Counted from the stretch's first letter, positions 16,912-26,107 are shown. The stretch is DNA of 64,000 nt from Roseiarcus fermentans (GCF_003315135.1 NZ_QNRK01000015.1:93633-157632); one strand, 5' to 3'. The notes: generated from the letters alone by a model not told the origin. Numbers and translations are program-made.

Positions 16912-17201
16912 GTCTCGGCGTCCCTGCGCCTCAGCGCGCCGCCGATCAGTTGCGCGACCGTCGCGCTCGACACCTGCACGAGCGCCCAGAGCACGACGAG
17001 CTTCAACGCCGCCAGCGGCGACCCGGCGCGCGGCAGCAATCCGATCACCACCAGCCCGAGGCCGAGATTGTCGGCCTTGGTCAGCGCGTGCAGGCGGGAG
17101 AGCGAATCGGGGAAGCGGACCAGCGCGACCGTCCCGGCGACGAAGAAGAACACGCCCGCGCCGATCGCGAGGAGGCTGAACACGTCGAGGGCCGCGCTCA
17201 T
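16908..17201 (-). CDS. mrpG: Mrp antiporter subunit G
   Basis: 97 residues with three helices and the diagnostic MrpG motif VALVRFPDSLSRLHALTKADNLG. The last helix (LKLVVLWALVQVSSATVAQLI) is followed by a short charged tail. It overlaps mrpF and the DUF4040-MnhB gene by 4 nt each. It is a structural subunit of the inner-membrane Mrp complex. Confidence 0.93.
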   Translation of the reverse strand: MSAALDVFSLLAIGAGVFFFVAGTVALVRFPDSLSRLHALTKADNLGLGLVVIGLLPRAGSPLAALKLVVLWALVQVSSATVAQLIGGALRRRDAET

Positions 17202-17461
17202 CGGCGGTCGGCCCGCGGGGAGGCGACGACGAAGGCGACGGAGGCGAAGCTCGACAGCAGCGCCAACCCGAGCGCGACGTTTTCGACGCCCGCGACCTCG
17301 GTCGCTGCGGCGGCGAGGAGCAGCGCCGCGACGCCGCCGGTGCCGAGAAGCTGCACCGCCATCATCCGGTCCACCTCGCGGGGGCCGTAGAGCACGCGCA
17401 CGAGCCCGACGGCGACGGTCAGAAGGATCGCTCCGGCGGCGACGAGAAGGGCGTCAGTCAT
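17198..17461 (-). CDS. mrpF: Mrp antiporter subunit F
   Basis: 87 residues with three helices. VRVLYGPREVDRMMAVQLLGT is the MrpF signature (pxxxDRixAlD-type), followed by NVALGLALLSSFASVAFV. It overlaps mrpE by 8 nt and mrpG by 4 nt. The gene is complete and of normal length. Confidence 0.93.
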   Translation of the reverse strand: MTDALLVAAGAILLTVAVGLVRVLYGPREVDRMMAVQLLGTGGVAALLLAAAATEVAGVENVALGLALLSSFASVAFVVASPRADRR

Positions 17462-17927
17462 GGCCGAGCGTCCTGAGGAAAGCGGCCTCCTCGGCCGCGA
17501 GATCGGCGGCGATCGGCTGGCGAACGTCGAGGCCGTGCACCCAGGCCTTGTGGGCGTCGTCGGGGTCGAAGCCGGTCAGCAGCGTTCCGGGCATGAGATT
17601 GGCGATGATGCAGAAGGCGTTGCGGGCGAAGCCGGGCGCGAGCGCGAGCCGAACTTCGAGCATGCCGGGCTCGAGGTCGGGCGTGCGCGCAAGCGCGCGC
17701 CTGGCGACATCGAGCCCCGCCGACAGCGACCCGCTCAGAAACTCGATCAGGAAGGACAGCGCGGCGGAAAGGTTCAGCCGCGCGCCGGCGGGCGGCGCGA
17801 GGATCAGGCTGGTCCAGGCCGCCGCGGCGGCGACCGCGACGCCGACCGGAAGGTCCGACGGCCTGGGGCCGGCGACTGCGAGCCAGAGCAGCAGAAAGCC
17901 GAGCCCGCGTGCGAGCGGCGCGTTCAT
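17454..17927 (-). CDS. mrpE: Mrp antiporter subunit E
   Basis: 157 residues: two N-terminal membrane helices (LGFLLLWLAVAG and VAVAAAAAWTSLIL), then a cytoplasmic domain with LEVRLALAPGFARNAFCIIANLMPGTLLTGF, matching the MrpE pattern of P-G-T near residue 115. The ATG at 17927 is chosen; an upstream in-frame start would overlap the small Tat-type gene. It is the first gene of the Mrp block and lies only 16 nt after that small gene. Confidence 0.9.
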   Translation of the reverse strand: MNAPLARGLGFLLLWLAVAGPRPSDLPVGVAVAAAAAWTSLILAPPAGARLNLSAALSFLIEFLSGSLSAGLDVARRALARTPDLEPGMLEVRLALAPGFARNAFCIIANLMPGTLLTGFDPDDAHKAWVHGLDVRQPIAADLAAEEAAFLRTLGHD

Positions 17928-17943
17928 CGGCGGCCCCGCCCGC

Positions 17944-18192
17944 CTAGACCCAGCGCCAGCCACAGACGCGCCGGCCGCGGCGCCACCAGCAGACCCAGCG
18001 GCGCCGGCGCGGCCGTCCGTTGACGATGACGACCTGCGCCCGCTCGACGTCGTCGTTCATCTCGCCCGCGAGCCGGCCGGCGGCGCCGGCGTCGAGCGGC
18101 AGCGCCGACGCAGCGAGGGGAGCGAGCGCCAGTCCCGCGCCCGCGCCGCAGAGCGCCGCGACCAGAAACTTTCGCCGGTCCATCGTGTTCAT
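17944..18192 (-). CDS. Small Tat-type exported protein with Arg/Trp/Cys-rich tail
   Basis: 82 residues. The N-terminus has a twin-arginine-like signal (MDRRKFLVAALCGAG, then a hydrophobic run ending AASA). The mature part is about 50 residues: a short acidic segment, then RPRRRRWVCWWRRGRRVCGW, a strongly basic tail with two Cys and five Trp. Similar small proteins of alphaproteobacteria are sometimes labelled protamine-like; no function is known to me. AAGGAGA precedes the ATG at 18192. It sits 27 nt after the RND pump and 16 nt before mrpE, apparently in the same transcript. Confidence 0.65.
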   Translation of the reverse strand: MNTMDRRKFLVAALCGAGAGLALAPLAASALPLDAGAAGRLAGEMNDDVERAQVVIVNGRPRRRRWVCWWRRGRRVCGWRWV

Positions 18193-18219
18193 TCTGGTCT
18201 CCTTTCCCAAAGGCAATCG

Positions 18220-21200
18220 TCAACCCGTCACCGCCTGGGCGCGGGAGCTGGCGCCAACCCGGGCCTCGGGCGTCTCCCGGACCCGGAAGAAGATCACATA
18301 GAGAGCGGGCAGCACGAGCAGCGTCAGCACGGTCGCGACGAACAGGCCGCCCATGATGGCGAACGCCATCGGGCCCCAGAACACGGTCGGGGCGATCGGA
18401 ATGAAGCCCAGCACCGTCGAAATCGCCGTCAGCATGATCGGCCGGAAGCGGGAGACCGATCCCTCGACCACCGCGTCCCAGGCGCCGCGCCCCTCGCGCC
18501 GCTCCGTCTCGATCTGCTCGATCAGGATGACCGCGTTGCGGGCGATCATGCCCATCAGCGCCAGGATGCCGAGGATGGCGACGAAGCCGAGCGGCCGCCC
18601 GGCCAGGAGCAGCGCCCCGACGATGCCGATCAGGCCCATCGGCACGATGCTGAGCACCAGCGCCAACCGGCTGAAGCTGTGTAGCTGCGCCATCAGGAAC
18701 AGCAGCATCAGGAACAGCATCACCGGCACCTTGGCGAACACCGAAGCCTGCGACGCGGCGCTCTCTTCGACCGTCCCGCCGACGGCGATGCTGTAGCCCT
18801 TCGGCAGCGTCGACCGCAGCGTGTCGATCGCCGGCGCCAGCGCTTCGACCGCCGCCTCGGGCGTCGCGCCCCCGGCGACGTCGGCCTGGACGGTCAGCGT
18901 CGGCGTGCGGTCGCGCCGCCAGATCAGCGGATATTCCTGATCGAATTCGAAATTCGCGATCTGGCTGAGCGGCACGGTGCGCCCGTTCGGCAACGGCACC
19001 TGCAGGCCGCGCAGGGTCGAGAGCGACACGCGCTGCTCGTCCTGGGCGCGGGCGACGACGTCGACGAGATAGATGTCGTCGCGCACCTGGGTGATCGGCG
19101 CGCCGGTCATCACGGTGTTGAGGAACGACGACAGCGCCTGCGAGCTGAGCCCGAGAAGCCGGGCCTGATCCTGGTCGATCTCGACGCGCACCTTGCGGGC
19201 GGGCTCCATCCAGTCGTAGTTTACGCGCCTGAGCCCGGCGTCGCCGCCCATGACCTGACCGAGCTGCAAGGCGATCGACCGGACCTGGGCGAGGTCGGGG
19301 CCGCTCACCCGATACTGCACCGGCCAGCCGACCGGAGGCCCGAGTTCGAGCGGCGAAACGCGCGCGACCACGCCGGGCAGGTCTTCGGCGAGCTTCGTCT
19401 CCAGCATCGCCTTCAGCCGGTCGCGCGCCGCGACGTCCTTGGCGATCACGACGGCCTGCGCGAAAAAGTCGTTGGCGAGCTGGACGTTCAACGGCAGGTA
19501 GAACCGGATCGCGCCGCGCCCGACGTAGCTGCTCCAGCTGGCGACGTCCGGGTTGTCCTTCAGCATGGCGTCGAGCTTCGCGGCGGCCTTGTCGCTCGCA
19601 TAGATCGAGGCGTTCTGCGGCAGGGTCAGGTCGACCACCAGTTCCGGCCGGTCCGAGGCGGGGAAGAACTGCCGCGGCACGTAAGGCAGCGCCAGGACCG
19701 AGAGTACGAAACAGCCGAGCGTCAGGGCGACCGTCAGCCAGCGGCGACGCATGGCGGCGAGCAGGATCGAGCGAAACATCCCGACGATGCGGCTCGGCTT
19801 CTGCGGCTTGGCCTTGTCGGGCGCCTTCAGGAGCCAGACGCCGAGAAGCGGCGCAAACAGCACCGCCACGAACCACGACACGATCAGCGCGATCGTGACG
19901 ACGGCGAAGATCGAGAACGTGTATTCGCCGGCCGAGCTCTTGGCGAAGCCGATCGGCACGAAGCCCGCCGCGGTCACGAACGAACCCGTCAGCATCGGGA
20001 AGGCGAGCGAACTGTAGGCGAAGGTCGCCGCCTTCGCCTTGCTTTCGCCGGCCGCCATCCGCGACGTCATCACATCGACGGTGGTCATGGCGTCGTCGAC
20101 CAGCAGCCCGAGCGCGATGATCAGGGCCCCCAGCGAGATGCGCTGAAGGTCGATGTTCAGATACTCCATGATCGGGAAGATGATCGCCATGGTCAGCGGG
20201 ATCGACAGCGCGACCACGGCGCCGGGGCGGATCCCGAGGCTGACGATGCTCACCGCCATGATGATCGCAATCGCCTGCCACAGCGACTCCATGAACTCGC
20301 CGATCGCGTTGTTCACGACGACGGGCTGGTCGGAGACGAGCGCGACGTCGATGCCGATCGGCGTGTCCGCCATCGCCGCGTCGAGGGCCTTCTTCACGTT
20401 GCGGCCGAGCGCCAGGATGTCGCCGCCGTCGCGCATGGCGATCGCGAGCCCGATCGCCGGCTTGCCGTTGACGCGGAACATCGGCTGGGGCGGGTCGGCG
20501 AGCGCGCGGCGCACCTCGGCGATGTCGCGCAGCCGGATCAGGCGGCCGTTGGACAGGAAATTGACGTCGAGAAGGTCATTCTCGGAACGGAAGGCGCCGG
20601 TCACGCGGATCGACAGCTTTTCGTCGCCGGTCTGCAGCTCGCCCGCCGGGATCACGGCGTTCTGCGCCTGCAAGGCGGCGATGAGCGCGGCGCGGTCGAT
20701 GCCGAGGCCCGCCAGCACCTGGGTCCAGAACTCGACGAAGATCTGTTCGTCCTGCGCGCCGAGGATCTCGATCTTGGAGACGTCGGGAACGTTGAGCAGG
20801 CGCGAACGGATGTCCTCGACCCGATCGCGCAGCTCGCGGTGGGTGAAGCCGTCGGCGGTGAAGCCGTAGATCAGTCCGTAGGTGTCGCCGAAGTCGTCGT
20901 TGAAGCCCGGCCCGACCACGCCGGAGGGCAACGTCCGCCGGATGTCGCCGACATTCTTGCGCACCTGGTACCAGATGTCCGGCACTTCGGAAGCCGACGT
21001 CGAGCCCTTGAGGTTGACGAAGATCGTGGTGAGGCCGGGGCTGGTGTAGCTGCGAAGATAGTCGAGACCCTTCGTCTCCTGCAGCTTGCGTTCGAGCCGC
21101 TCGGTCACCTGGTTCAGCGTGTCGTCGAGGGTCGCGCCCGGCCAGGCGGCCTGCACGATCATGGTGCGGAAGGTGAACGCCGGGTCCTCGCTGCGCCCGA

Positions 21201-21303
21201 GCCGATAATAGGACATGATCCCGGCGAGGGTGATCGCGAGCATCGCGAACACCATGAACGACCGGTGCTTGAGCGCCCAATCGGAGAGATTGGGCCCGAT
21301 CAT
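18220..21303 (-). CDS. RND efflux transporter, inner-membrane pump subunit
   Basis: 1027 residues, full AcrB-family length. Landmarks are an N-terminal helix (FMVFAMLAITLAGIMSYYRLG), the porter domains, the proton-relay helix 4 with GLLVDDAMTTVDVM (two Asp), the repeat half starting LTVALTLGCFVLSVLALPYVPRQFFP, and helix 10 GMIARNAVILIEQIE. Such pumps export drugs, metals or lipids using the proton motive force. It overlaps the adaptor gene by 4 nt (ATGA). No outer-membrane channel gene is adjacent, so it must borrow one. The SYYRLGRSEDP start resembles the drug-pump (HAE1) rather than the heavy-metal group. Confidence 0.93.
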   Translation of the reverse strand: MIGPNLSDWALKHRSFMVFAMLAITLAGIMSYYRLGRSEDPAFTFRTMIVQAAWPGATLDDTLNQVTERLERKLQETKGLDYLRSYTSPGLTTIFVNLKGSTSASEVPDIWYQVRKNVGDIRRTLPSGVVGPGFNDDFGDTYGLIYGFTADGFTHRELRDRVEDIRSRLLNVPDVSKIEILGAQDEQIFVEFWTQVLAGLGIDRAALIAALQAQNAVIPAGELQTGDEKLSIRVTGAFRSENDLLDVNFLSNGRLIRLRDIAEVRRALADPPQPMFRVNGKPAIGLAIAMRDGGDILALGRNVKKALDAAMADTPIGIDVALVSDQPVVVNNAIGEFMESLWQAIAIIMAVSIVSLGIRPGAVVALSIPLTMAIIFPIMEYLNIDLQRISLGALIIALGLLVDDAMTTVDVMTSRMAAGESKAKAATFAYSSLAFPMLTGSFVTAAGFVPIGFAKSSAGEYTFSIFAVVTIALIVSWFVAVLFAPLLGVWLLKAPDKAKPQKPSRIVGMFRSILLAAMRRRWLTVALTLGCFVLSVLALPYVPRQFFPASDRPELVVDLTLPQNASIYASDKAAAKLDAMLKDNPDVASWSSYVGRGAIRFYLPLNVQLANDFFAQAVVIAKDVAARDRLKAMLETKLAEDLPGVVARVSPLELGPPVGWPVQYRVSGPDLAQVRSIALQLGQVMGGDAGLRRVNYDWMEPARKVRVEIDQDQARLLGLSSQALSSFLNTVMTGAPITQVRDDIYLVDVVARAQDEQRVSLSTLRGLQVPLPNGRTVPLSQIANFEFDQEYPLIWRRDRTPTLTVQADVAGGATPEAAVEALAPAIDTLRSTLPKGYSIAVGGTVEESAASQASVFAKVPVMLFLMLLFLMAQLHSFSRLALVLSIVPMGLIGIVGALLLAGRPLGFVAILGILALMGMIARNAVILIEQIETERREGRGAWDAVVEGSVSRFRPIMLTAISTVLGFIPIAPTVFWGPMAFAIMGGLFVATVLTLLVLPALYVIFFRVRETPEARVGASSRAQAVTG

Positions 21304-22412
21304 GACTGCGCCCCGAGCACCCGCACCTTCTGGCCGGGATGGAGCGCCTGGACGCCGGCGGTGACGACGATTTCGCCGCCGTCGAGCCCGCCGGAAATGA
21401 CCACCGTCCCGGGGTCGAAGCGCAGGACTTCGACCGGCTTCAGCGCCACGGTCTGGCTCGTCGGGTCGACCACCCAGACGGCCGGACTGCGGTCGACGGC
21501 GGTGAGCGCGCTCGCCGGAACCGAGATGCCCTTGCCCGACGCCGTGTCCATGCGCCCGGTCACGGTTGCGCCGAGCCGCATCGCGGCCGGCGGGTCGGTC
21601 ACGGCGACGCGCACCTTGAACGTGCGGGTGATCGGGTCGGCCTGCGGATCGACCTGGCGGACGCGTCCCTTGGCCGTGACCGTCGGGTCGTCGGTCAGGG
21701 CGATGACGATGTCTGCGTCGGCGGGCGCCGAGCGGATCACCTGGGCCGGCACGTCGAAGACGGCGTCCCATCCGGTGTCGCGCGCCACCTGAAACACCGT
21801 CTGTCCGGGCTGCACGACCTCGCCCGCCTCGGCGCGGCGCGCAGTGATGGTCCCCGAGAGGTTGGCCCGCAGTTCAGTGAAGCCGACCCGGTCTTCGGCG
21901 ATCTCGAGTTGCGCCTTGGCGTCGTCGACGGACGCCTGTGCGGTGCGGAAGGCCTGCTGCGCCTGATCGAACAGGACCCGGGTGGTGAAGCCGCGGTCGA
22001 GCAGCTGCTGCTGGCGCTGGAACTGGTTGGCGTCCTGCTCGAGGCGCCCCTGGGCGGCCGACAGCGCCGCGCGCGCCGAGCGCAGCGCGTTCAGCTCGTT
22101 CTGCGGGTCGAGCTTCGCCAGCACCTGATCGGGCGTCACCCGTTGGCCGACGTCCGCGGAGCGTTCGATGATCCGCCCGCCGATGCGGAAGGCGAGCGCC
22201 GATTCCTTCTCCGCCAGGATCTGGCCGGTGAGAACGACCGACTGGCCGAGTTCGGTCCTTTCCGCGATCACCGTCCGGACCGGGCGCGGCGGAGGCGCCT
22301 CGGCCGCTTCTTCGCGCTTGCAGCCGGCGGCGGCGAAGGCGAGCGCCACGACGGCCAGCGCCGCCAGCCGGGCCCTGCGCCCCGGTATCGAAGGAAAGCC
22401 GGATGGAGACAC
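21300..22412 (-). CDS. RND efflux periplasmic adaptor, lipoprotein (MFP)
   Basis: 370 residues from a GTG start at 22412, chosen because AAGGA lies 7-8 nt upstream and the signal peptide then has normal length; another GTG at 22448 would add 12 residues. A lipobox (FAAAGC, Cys31) follows the hydrophobic core. The order is lipoyl half (FRIGGRIIERSADVGQRVTP), alpha-helical hairpin rich in Gln/Ala (about residues 90-160), second lipoyl half (ARRAEAGEVVQPGQTVF), then beta-barrel and membrane-proximal domains. It joins the pump to an outer-membrane channel. The stop overlaps the pump start. Confidence 0.92.
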   Translation of the reverse strand: MSPSGFPSIPGRRARLAALAVVALAFAAAGCKREEAAEAPPPRPVRTVIAERTELGQSVVLTGQILAEKESALAFRIGGRIIERSADVGQRVTPDQVLAKLDPQNELNALRSARAALSAAQGRLEQDANQFQRQQQLLDRGFTTRVLFDQAQQAFRTAQASVDDAKAQLEIAEDRVGFTELRANLSGTITARRAEAGEVVQPGQTVFQVARDTGWDAVFDVPAQVIRSAPADADIVIALTDDPTVTAKGRVRQVDPQADPITRTFKVRVAVTDPPAAMRLGATVTGRMDTASGKGISVPASALTAVDRSPAVWVVDPTSQTVALKPVEVLRFDPGTVVISGGLDGGEIVVTAGVQALHPGQKVRVLGAQS

Positions 22413-22458
22413 GTTTCCGTCCTTGCAAAGAGCCGCTGAATTGTCCACGTCGCCGGAA

Positions 22459-23931
22459 TCAGAACGACCCGACGAATGTCCCGAGCGCCACCACCACCGC
22501 CAGCGCGATGAGCGCGCCGACGATCGCGACGATGAACACGTCCTTGTACGCCTCGCCGTGGTTCGAGCCGCAGACCGCGAGCAGCGTCACCACCGCGCCG
22601 TTGTGCGGCAGGCTGTCGAGCGTGCCGGAGCTGATCACCGCCACGCGATGGAGCAGCGCCGGGTCCATGCCGATCAGCGCCGCGCGCTCCATGAAGGTCG
22701 GGCCCAGCGCGTCGAGGGCGATCGTCAGGCCGCCGGAAGCCGAGCCGGTCAGCGCCGCCAGCACGTTGGTCGCGACCGCGAGCGAGACCAGCGGGCCGCC
22801 GCCGATGCCGAGCACGGCGTCGCGCACCACGGCGAAGGCCGGCAGCGCCGCCACCACCGCGCCGAAGCCGACGAGGCTCGCGACGCTGATCACCGGCAGC
22901 GCGGCGGCGTTGACGCCCGCGTCCATCGTCGCGCGCAGATCGGGAATGCGCCGCACGTTCAGCGCGAGCGCCGTCACGATGGCCGCGGTCAGCGCCACGA
23001 TCACCGCCCACACCCCCGAGACCGCGGACGGCGTCACGCCGCCCCATTCGGGCCGCGCGAGGAAGCTCAGGTCGACCCGCGGCAGGACGTAGAGCGACAT
23101 CGCCAGATTGACCAGGATGACGACGACGATCGGCGCCGCCGCGGCCGCGAACGACGGCTGCGTCCTCGCCTGCTCGCCGTGAAGAATCTCGGCCGGATCG
23201 AACTCGTGCGCCGTCGTCGCGCGCTCGCGCAGCGATTCGGCGTCGGCGAGCATGACCGCCGACGGCAGCGCGCCCCTGCCGAACCCCTCGCCCATGGCTT
23301 TGGCTTTCGCCTCCTGGCGCTGCAGCCACCAGAGGCCGAAAGCCAGCATGATCACCGAGGCGATCGCGCCGAGTCCGGGCGCGGCGAACGGCGTCGTGCC
23401 GAAGAACGGCATCGGAATCGTGTTCTGGATCGACGGCGTGCCCGGCATCGCCGACATGGTGAAGGTCGCCGTGCCCAGCATGATCGCCGCCGGCATCAGC
23501 CGCCGCGGGATGCCCGCCGAGCGGAACAGGTTCTGCGCCATCGGCGCGATCACGAAGAAGGCGACGAACAGGCTGACGCCGCCGTAGGTGACGATCGCGC
23601 CGCCGAGCACCACGGCCAGGATCACGCGGCGGGGCCCGAGCTTGCGGCTCATGAAGTCGGCGATCGCGGTCACCGAGCCCGAATCCTCCATCAGCTTGCC
23701 GAACAGCGCGCCGAGCAGGAACAGCGGGAAGAACTGGGCGAAGAACCCCGCGGCGCTCCCCATGAACGTCTGGGTCCAGTGCGCGAGCAGCGGTTCGCGC
23801 GCGAACAGGGCGGCGATCACCGCCGCGATCGGCGCGAGCAGCAGCACGCTCCAGCCCCTGAAGGCGAGCGCGATCAGGACGCCGAGGCCGACGAGGATCC
23901 CGGCGAGGCCGATCAGATCGGACTGGCTCAT
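22459..23931 (-). CDS. GntP-family permease
   Basis: 490 residues, about 12-14 helices. The family pattern is clear: FFPLFLLGALFGKLMEDSG, GAIVTYGGVSLFVAFFVIAP, AMPGTPSIQNTIPMPFFGT and a C-terminal LDSLPHNGAVVTLL. GntP permeases take up gluconate or related hydroxy-acids by proton symport; members with this MPGTPxxQN motif are often only annotated as GntP-like, so the substrate is uncertain. Translation is probably coupled to the patatin gene, because the GGAGGT site overlaps that gene's end and its stop lies between site and ATG. Confidence 0.88.
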   Translation of the reverse strand: MSQSDLIGLAGILVGLGVLIALAFRGWSVLLLAPIAAVIAALFAREPLLAHWTQTFMGSAAGFFAQFFPLFLLGALFGKLMEDSGSVTAIADFMSRKLGPRRVILAVVLGGAIVTYGGVSLFVAFFVIAPMAQNLFRSAGIPRRLMPAAIMLGTATFTMSAMPGTPSIQNTIPMPFFGTTPFAAPGLGAIASVIMLAFGLWWLQRQEAKAKAMGEGFGRGALPSAVMLADAESLRERATTAHEFDPAEILHGEQARTQPSFAAAAAPIVVVILVNLAMSLYVLPRVDLSFLARPEWGGVTPSAVSGVWAVIVALTAAIVTALALNVRRIPDLRATMDAGVNAAALPVISVASLVGFGAVVAALPAFAVVRDAVLGIGGGPLVSLAVATNVLAALTGSASGGLTIALDALGPTFMERAALIGMDPALLHRVAVISSGTLDSLPHNGAVVTLLAVCGSNHGEAYKDVFIVAIVGALIALAVVVALGTFVGSF

Positions 23932-23935
23932 CGTC

Positions 23936-24985
23936 TCACACCTCCGCCAGCAGCGCGTCGAGGTCGGTCGTCGACCGCTTGCCGAGGTCGGCGCCGTGCG
24001 CGCCGAGGAAGACGTCGGCGGCCGCCCGCCCGTCCGCCTTCAGCATCGTGAGAAATTCGCCTTCGGCGTTGAGCTTGGACGAGGCCCCGTATTCGGCGAG
24101 CTTGTCGGTGGCGATCGTGTGCATCAGCATGCGCGCCCAGCGCGCGCCCTCGCCGGCGCCGGGGTCGGCCGCCTGGCGGAGCAGCGCGATCATGCGCAAT
24201 TCCTTCATCAGCGGCGAGTTGAACGAGATCTCGTTGAGGCGGTTGAGGATCTGGGTCGCCGTGCGCGGCGTCTCGGCCCGCAGGGTCGGATTGATCTGGA
24301 CCAGGATGACGTCGAGCGCGTCGCTCTCGCGCACCAGCGGCGTGATCGTCGGGTTGCCGACGTAGCCGCCGTCCCAGTAGGGCTCGCCGTCGATCTCGAT
24401 CGCCTGGAACATCGTCGGCAGGCAGGCCGAGGCGAGCAGCACGTCCGGCGTGACGTCCTTGTTGCGGAACACGCGGCCGCGCCCGGTGTGGACGTTGGTG
24501 GCGGTGATGAAGAGCTTGATCGACGCCTCCCCGAGATGGGCGAAATCGATGCTCTTCTCGAGGATGTCGCTGATCGGGTTGCGGCCGAGGGGATTGAGGC
24601 TGTAGGGCGAGATCATCCGCGACATCAGGTCCATCGCGAGATAGGCGGGCGAGGTGTCGAGGCTCCAGCGGTTCATCAGCCGGTCGAGCGGCGAGCGCTG
24701 CAGCGGGCTGAACCGGGCGGCCTCCGCCACGCTCGCCCAGTAACCGTCGAGCGCCTTGCGCGCGCCCTCTGCGCCCCCCTGCATGTAGCCGCTGACGAGG
24801 ACCGCAGCGTTCATCGCGCCTGCCGAGGCGCCGGAGATCGCCTCGATCTTCAACCAGGGCTCTTCCAGAATCCGGTCGAGCACGCCCCAGGTGAACGCGC
24901 CGTGCGATCCGCCGCCCTGCAGGGCCAGATCGATCTGCACCGGGTCGCGGGCAGTCTGGGCCGCCGTCTCGAGTCGATTCGCCAT
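23936..24985 (-). CDS. Patatin-like phospholipase
   Basis: 349 residues. The oxyanion segment LQGGGSHGAFTWGVLD, the nucleophile elbow GASAGAMNAAVL (GxSxG) and the catalytic-dyad Asp in YWDGGYVGNP are all present, so an active Ser-Asp lipid acyl hydrolase is expected. There is no signal peptide. It is the first gene of the minus-strand run that continues through GntP, RND and Mrp. It is divergent from the TetR gene, and the 264-nt gap carries a palindrome (25230-25241) that may control one or both. Confidence 0.92.
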   Translation of the reverse strand: MANRLETAAQTARDPVQIDLALQGGGSHGAFTWGVLDRILEEPWLKIEAISGASAGAMNAAVLVSGYMQGGAEGARKALDGYWASVAEAARFSPLQRSPLDRLMNRWSLDTSPAYLAMDLMSRMISPYSLNPLGRNPISDILEKSIDFAHLGEASIKLFITATNVHTGRGRVFRNKDVTPDVLLASACLPTMFQAIEIDGEPYWDGGYVGNPTITPLVRESDALDVILVQINPTLRAETPRTATQILNRLNEISFNSPLMKELRMIALLRQAADPGAGEGARWARMLMHTIATDKLAEYGASSKLNAEGEFLTMLKADGRAAADVFLGAHGADLGKRSTTDLDALLAEV

Positions 24986-25229
24986 GCTCGCCCACCCTCG
25001 AAAAAGGCCGCAACCCGCCTCGACTTCGATTCTTCTGGCCTTTTTTGAAGGATTTTGGCGGTTGCAGCAACGCCGCTGCGGCGGTTTTTCGCAGCTTGGG
25101 CGCGGCGGGTCAACCTTCGCCGGCGATCGGAGGGCGCCGCCGGCCGGGCGACGATGGGCCTCGTCGCCGGTGCAGGGCTCGCGTCGCCGCGCCGGCGCCG
25201 GGCCTTTCCGAAGCCGCGGCGGCGCTCTA

Positions 25230-25241
25230 AAACGAACGTTT
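25230..25241. promoter_or_regulatory. Palindrome AAACGAACGTTT, candidate TetR operator
   Basis: AAACG-AA-CGTTT is a perfect 5-bp inverted repeat in the gap between the patatin and TetR genes, just before the first ATG of the TetR frame. TetR regulators commonly bind such sites near their own gene. The rest of the gap (24986-25229) shows no gene. Confidence 0.4.
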
Positions 25242-25249
25242 GAACTTTC

Positions 25250-26107
25250 ATGCCGGAGCGGCTATCGTCCGGTTGGTCGAAGCGCGCCGGAAGCGCCTTC
25301 CGGTCGCAACGGCGAAGGGGGGCCGGTTTGCCGCAACGTCCTGTCGACCGCCGCTCCGGCGAGAGCGCCGCCCGCCCCCGGCAGGCCAGGGGCGCCGGAA
25401 AGGCGGCTCCCGCCACGTCGAAGGTCCGGCCAGGCCCCGGATCGCCGCCGGCCGCCGCGGACGCGCGCGAGCGGATCTTCCTCGCCGCCGAACGGCTGTT
25501 CGCCGAGCGCGGATTCGACGGCGTGTCGGTGCGCGACATCGTCGAGGCGGCGGCGGTGAACCTCGCGGCGATCAGCTACTATTTCGGATCGAAGAGCGAA
25601 CTGCTGCTCGCCGTCTTCGCCGTCCGGGCGAAGGAACTGAATCGCGAGCGCAACGCCCTGCTGCGCGAGGCCGAGGCGCGGCACGGCGGCGACGCGCCGC
25701 TCGAGGAGATCCTGCGCGCCCTGATGGGCCCGCCGATCCTGTGGCGCGACCCGGCCTCGGGCAAGGACACGGCGTCGCGCTTCATCGCGCGCGCGCTCGC
25801 CGAGGCGACGCCGGACTTGCGCGAAATCCTCGAAACCGACGTCAGCCACCTGCGCGGCTTTCTCGCCGCCCTCGCCCGCGCTCTGCCGCATCTGCCGAGA
25901 CCCGAGGTCTGCTGGGCGCTGCACTTCGCCACGGCGCTGCCGCATCAGTGCACCGACACCCATCTCAAGCGGCTGAAGGCGCTGTCCGACGACGGCTGCG
26001 ACACCAGAGACGTCGCGGCCGTGCTGGATCGAGCGGTGGCCTACGCGATCGGCGGCATCGAGGCTCTTGGCGCGCCGCGGCGCGGCGCCGGCGACGCGAA
26101 GACATGA
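25250..26107 (+). CDS. TetR/AcrR family transcriptional regulator
   Basis: The DNA-binding domain starts about residue 70: ARERIFLAAERLFAERGFDGVSVRDIVEAAAV, then NLAAISYYFGSKSELLLAVF, a textbook TetR helix-turn-helix. The rest is a helical ligand and dimer domain. The first 65 residues are Arg/Pro/Gly-rich and unlike the family. The ATG at 25250 has no Shine-Dalgarno and lies only 9 nt from a palindrome, whereas a TTG at 25328 has AAGGGGGG upstream and gives 259 residues, so the true start may be 25328. Its targets could be the acyl-CoA dehydrogenase downstream, the patatin run upstream, or itself. Confidence 0.85.
   Translation: MPERLSSGWSKRAGSAFRSQRRRGAGLPQRPVDRRSGESAARPRQARGAGKAAPATSKVRPGPGSPPAAADARERIFLAAERLFAERGFDGVSVRDIVEAAAVNLAAISYYFGSKSELLLAVFAVRAKELNRERNALLREAEARHGGDAPLEEILRALMGPPILWRDPASGKDTASRFIARALAEATPDLREILETDVSHLRGFLAALARALPHLPRPEVCWALHFATALPHQCTDTHLKRLKALSDDGCDTRDVAAVLDRAVAYAIGGIEALGAPRRGAGDAKT

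Noticed and set aside
25040..25240. Small plus-strand frames between the patatin and TetR genes
   Set aside because: Arg/Gly-rich, overlapping each other, no ribosome sites.
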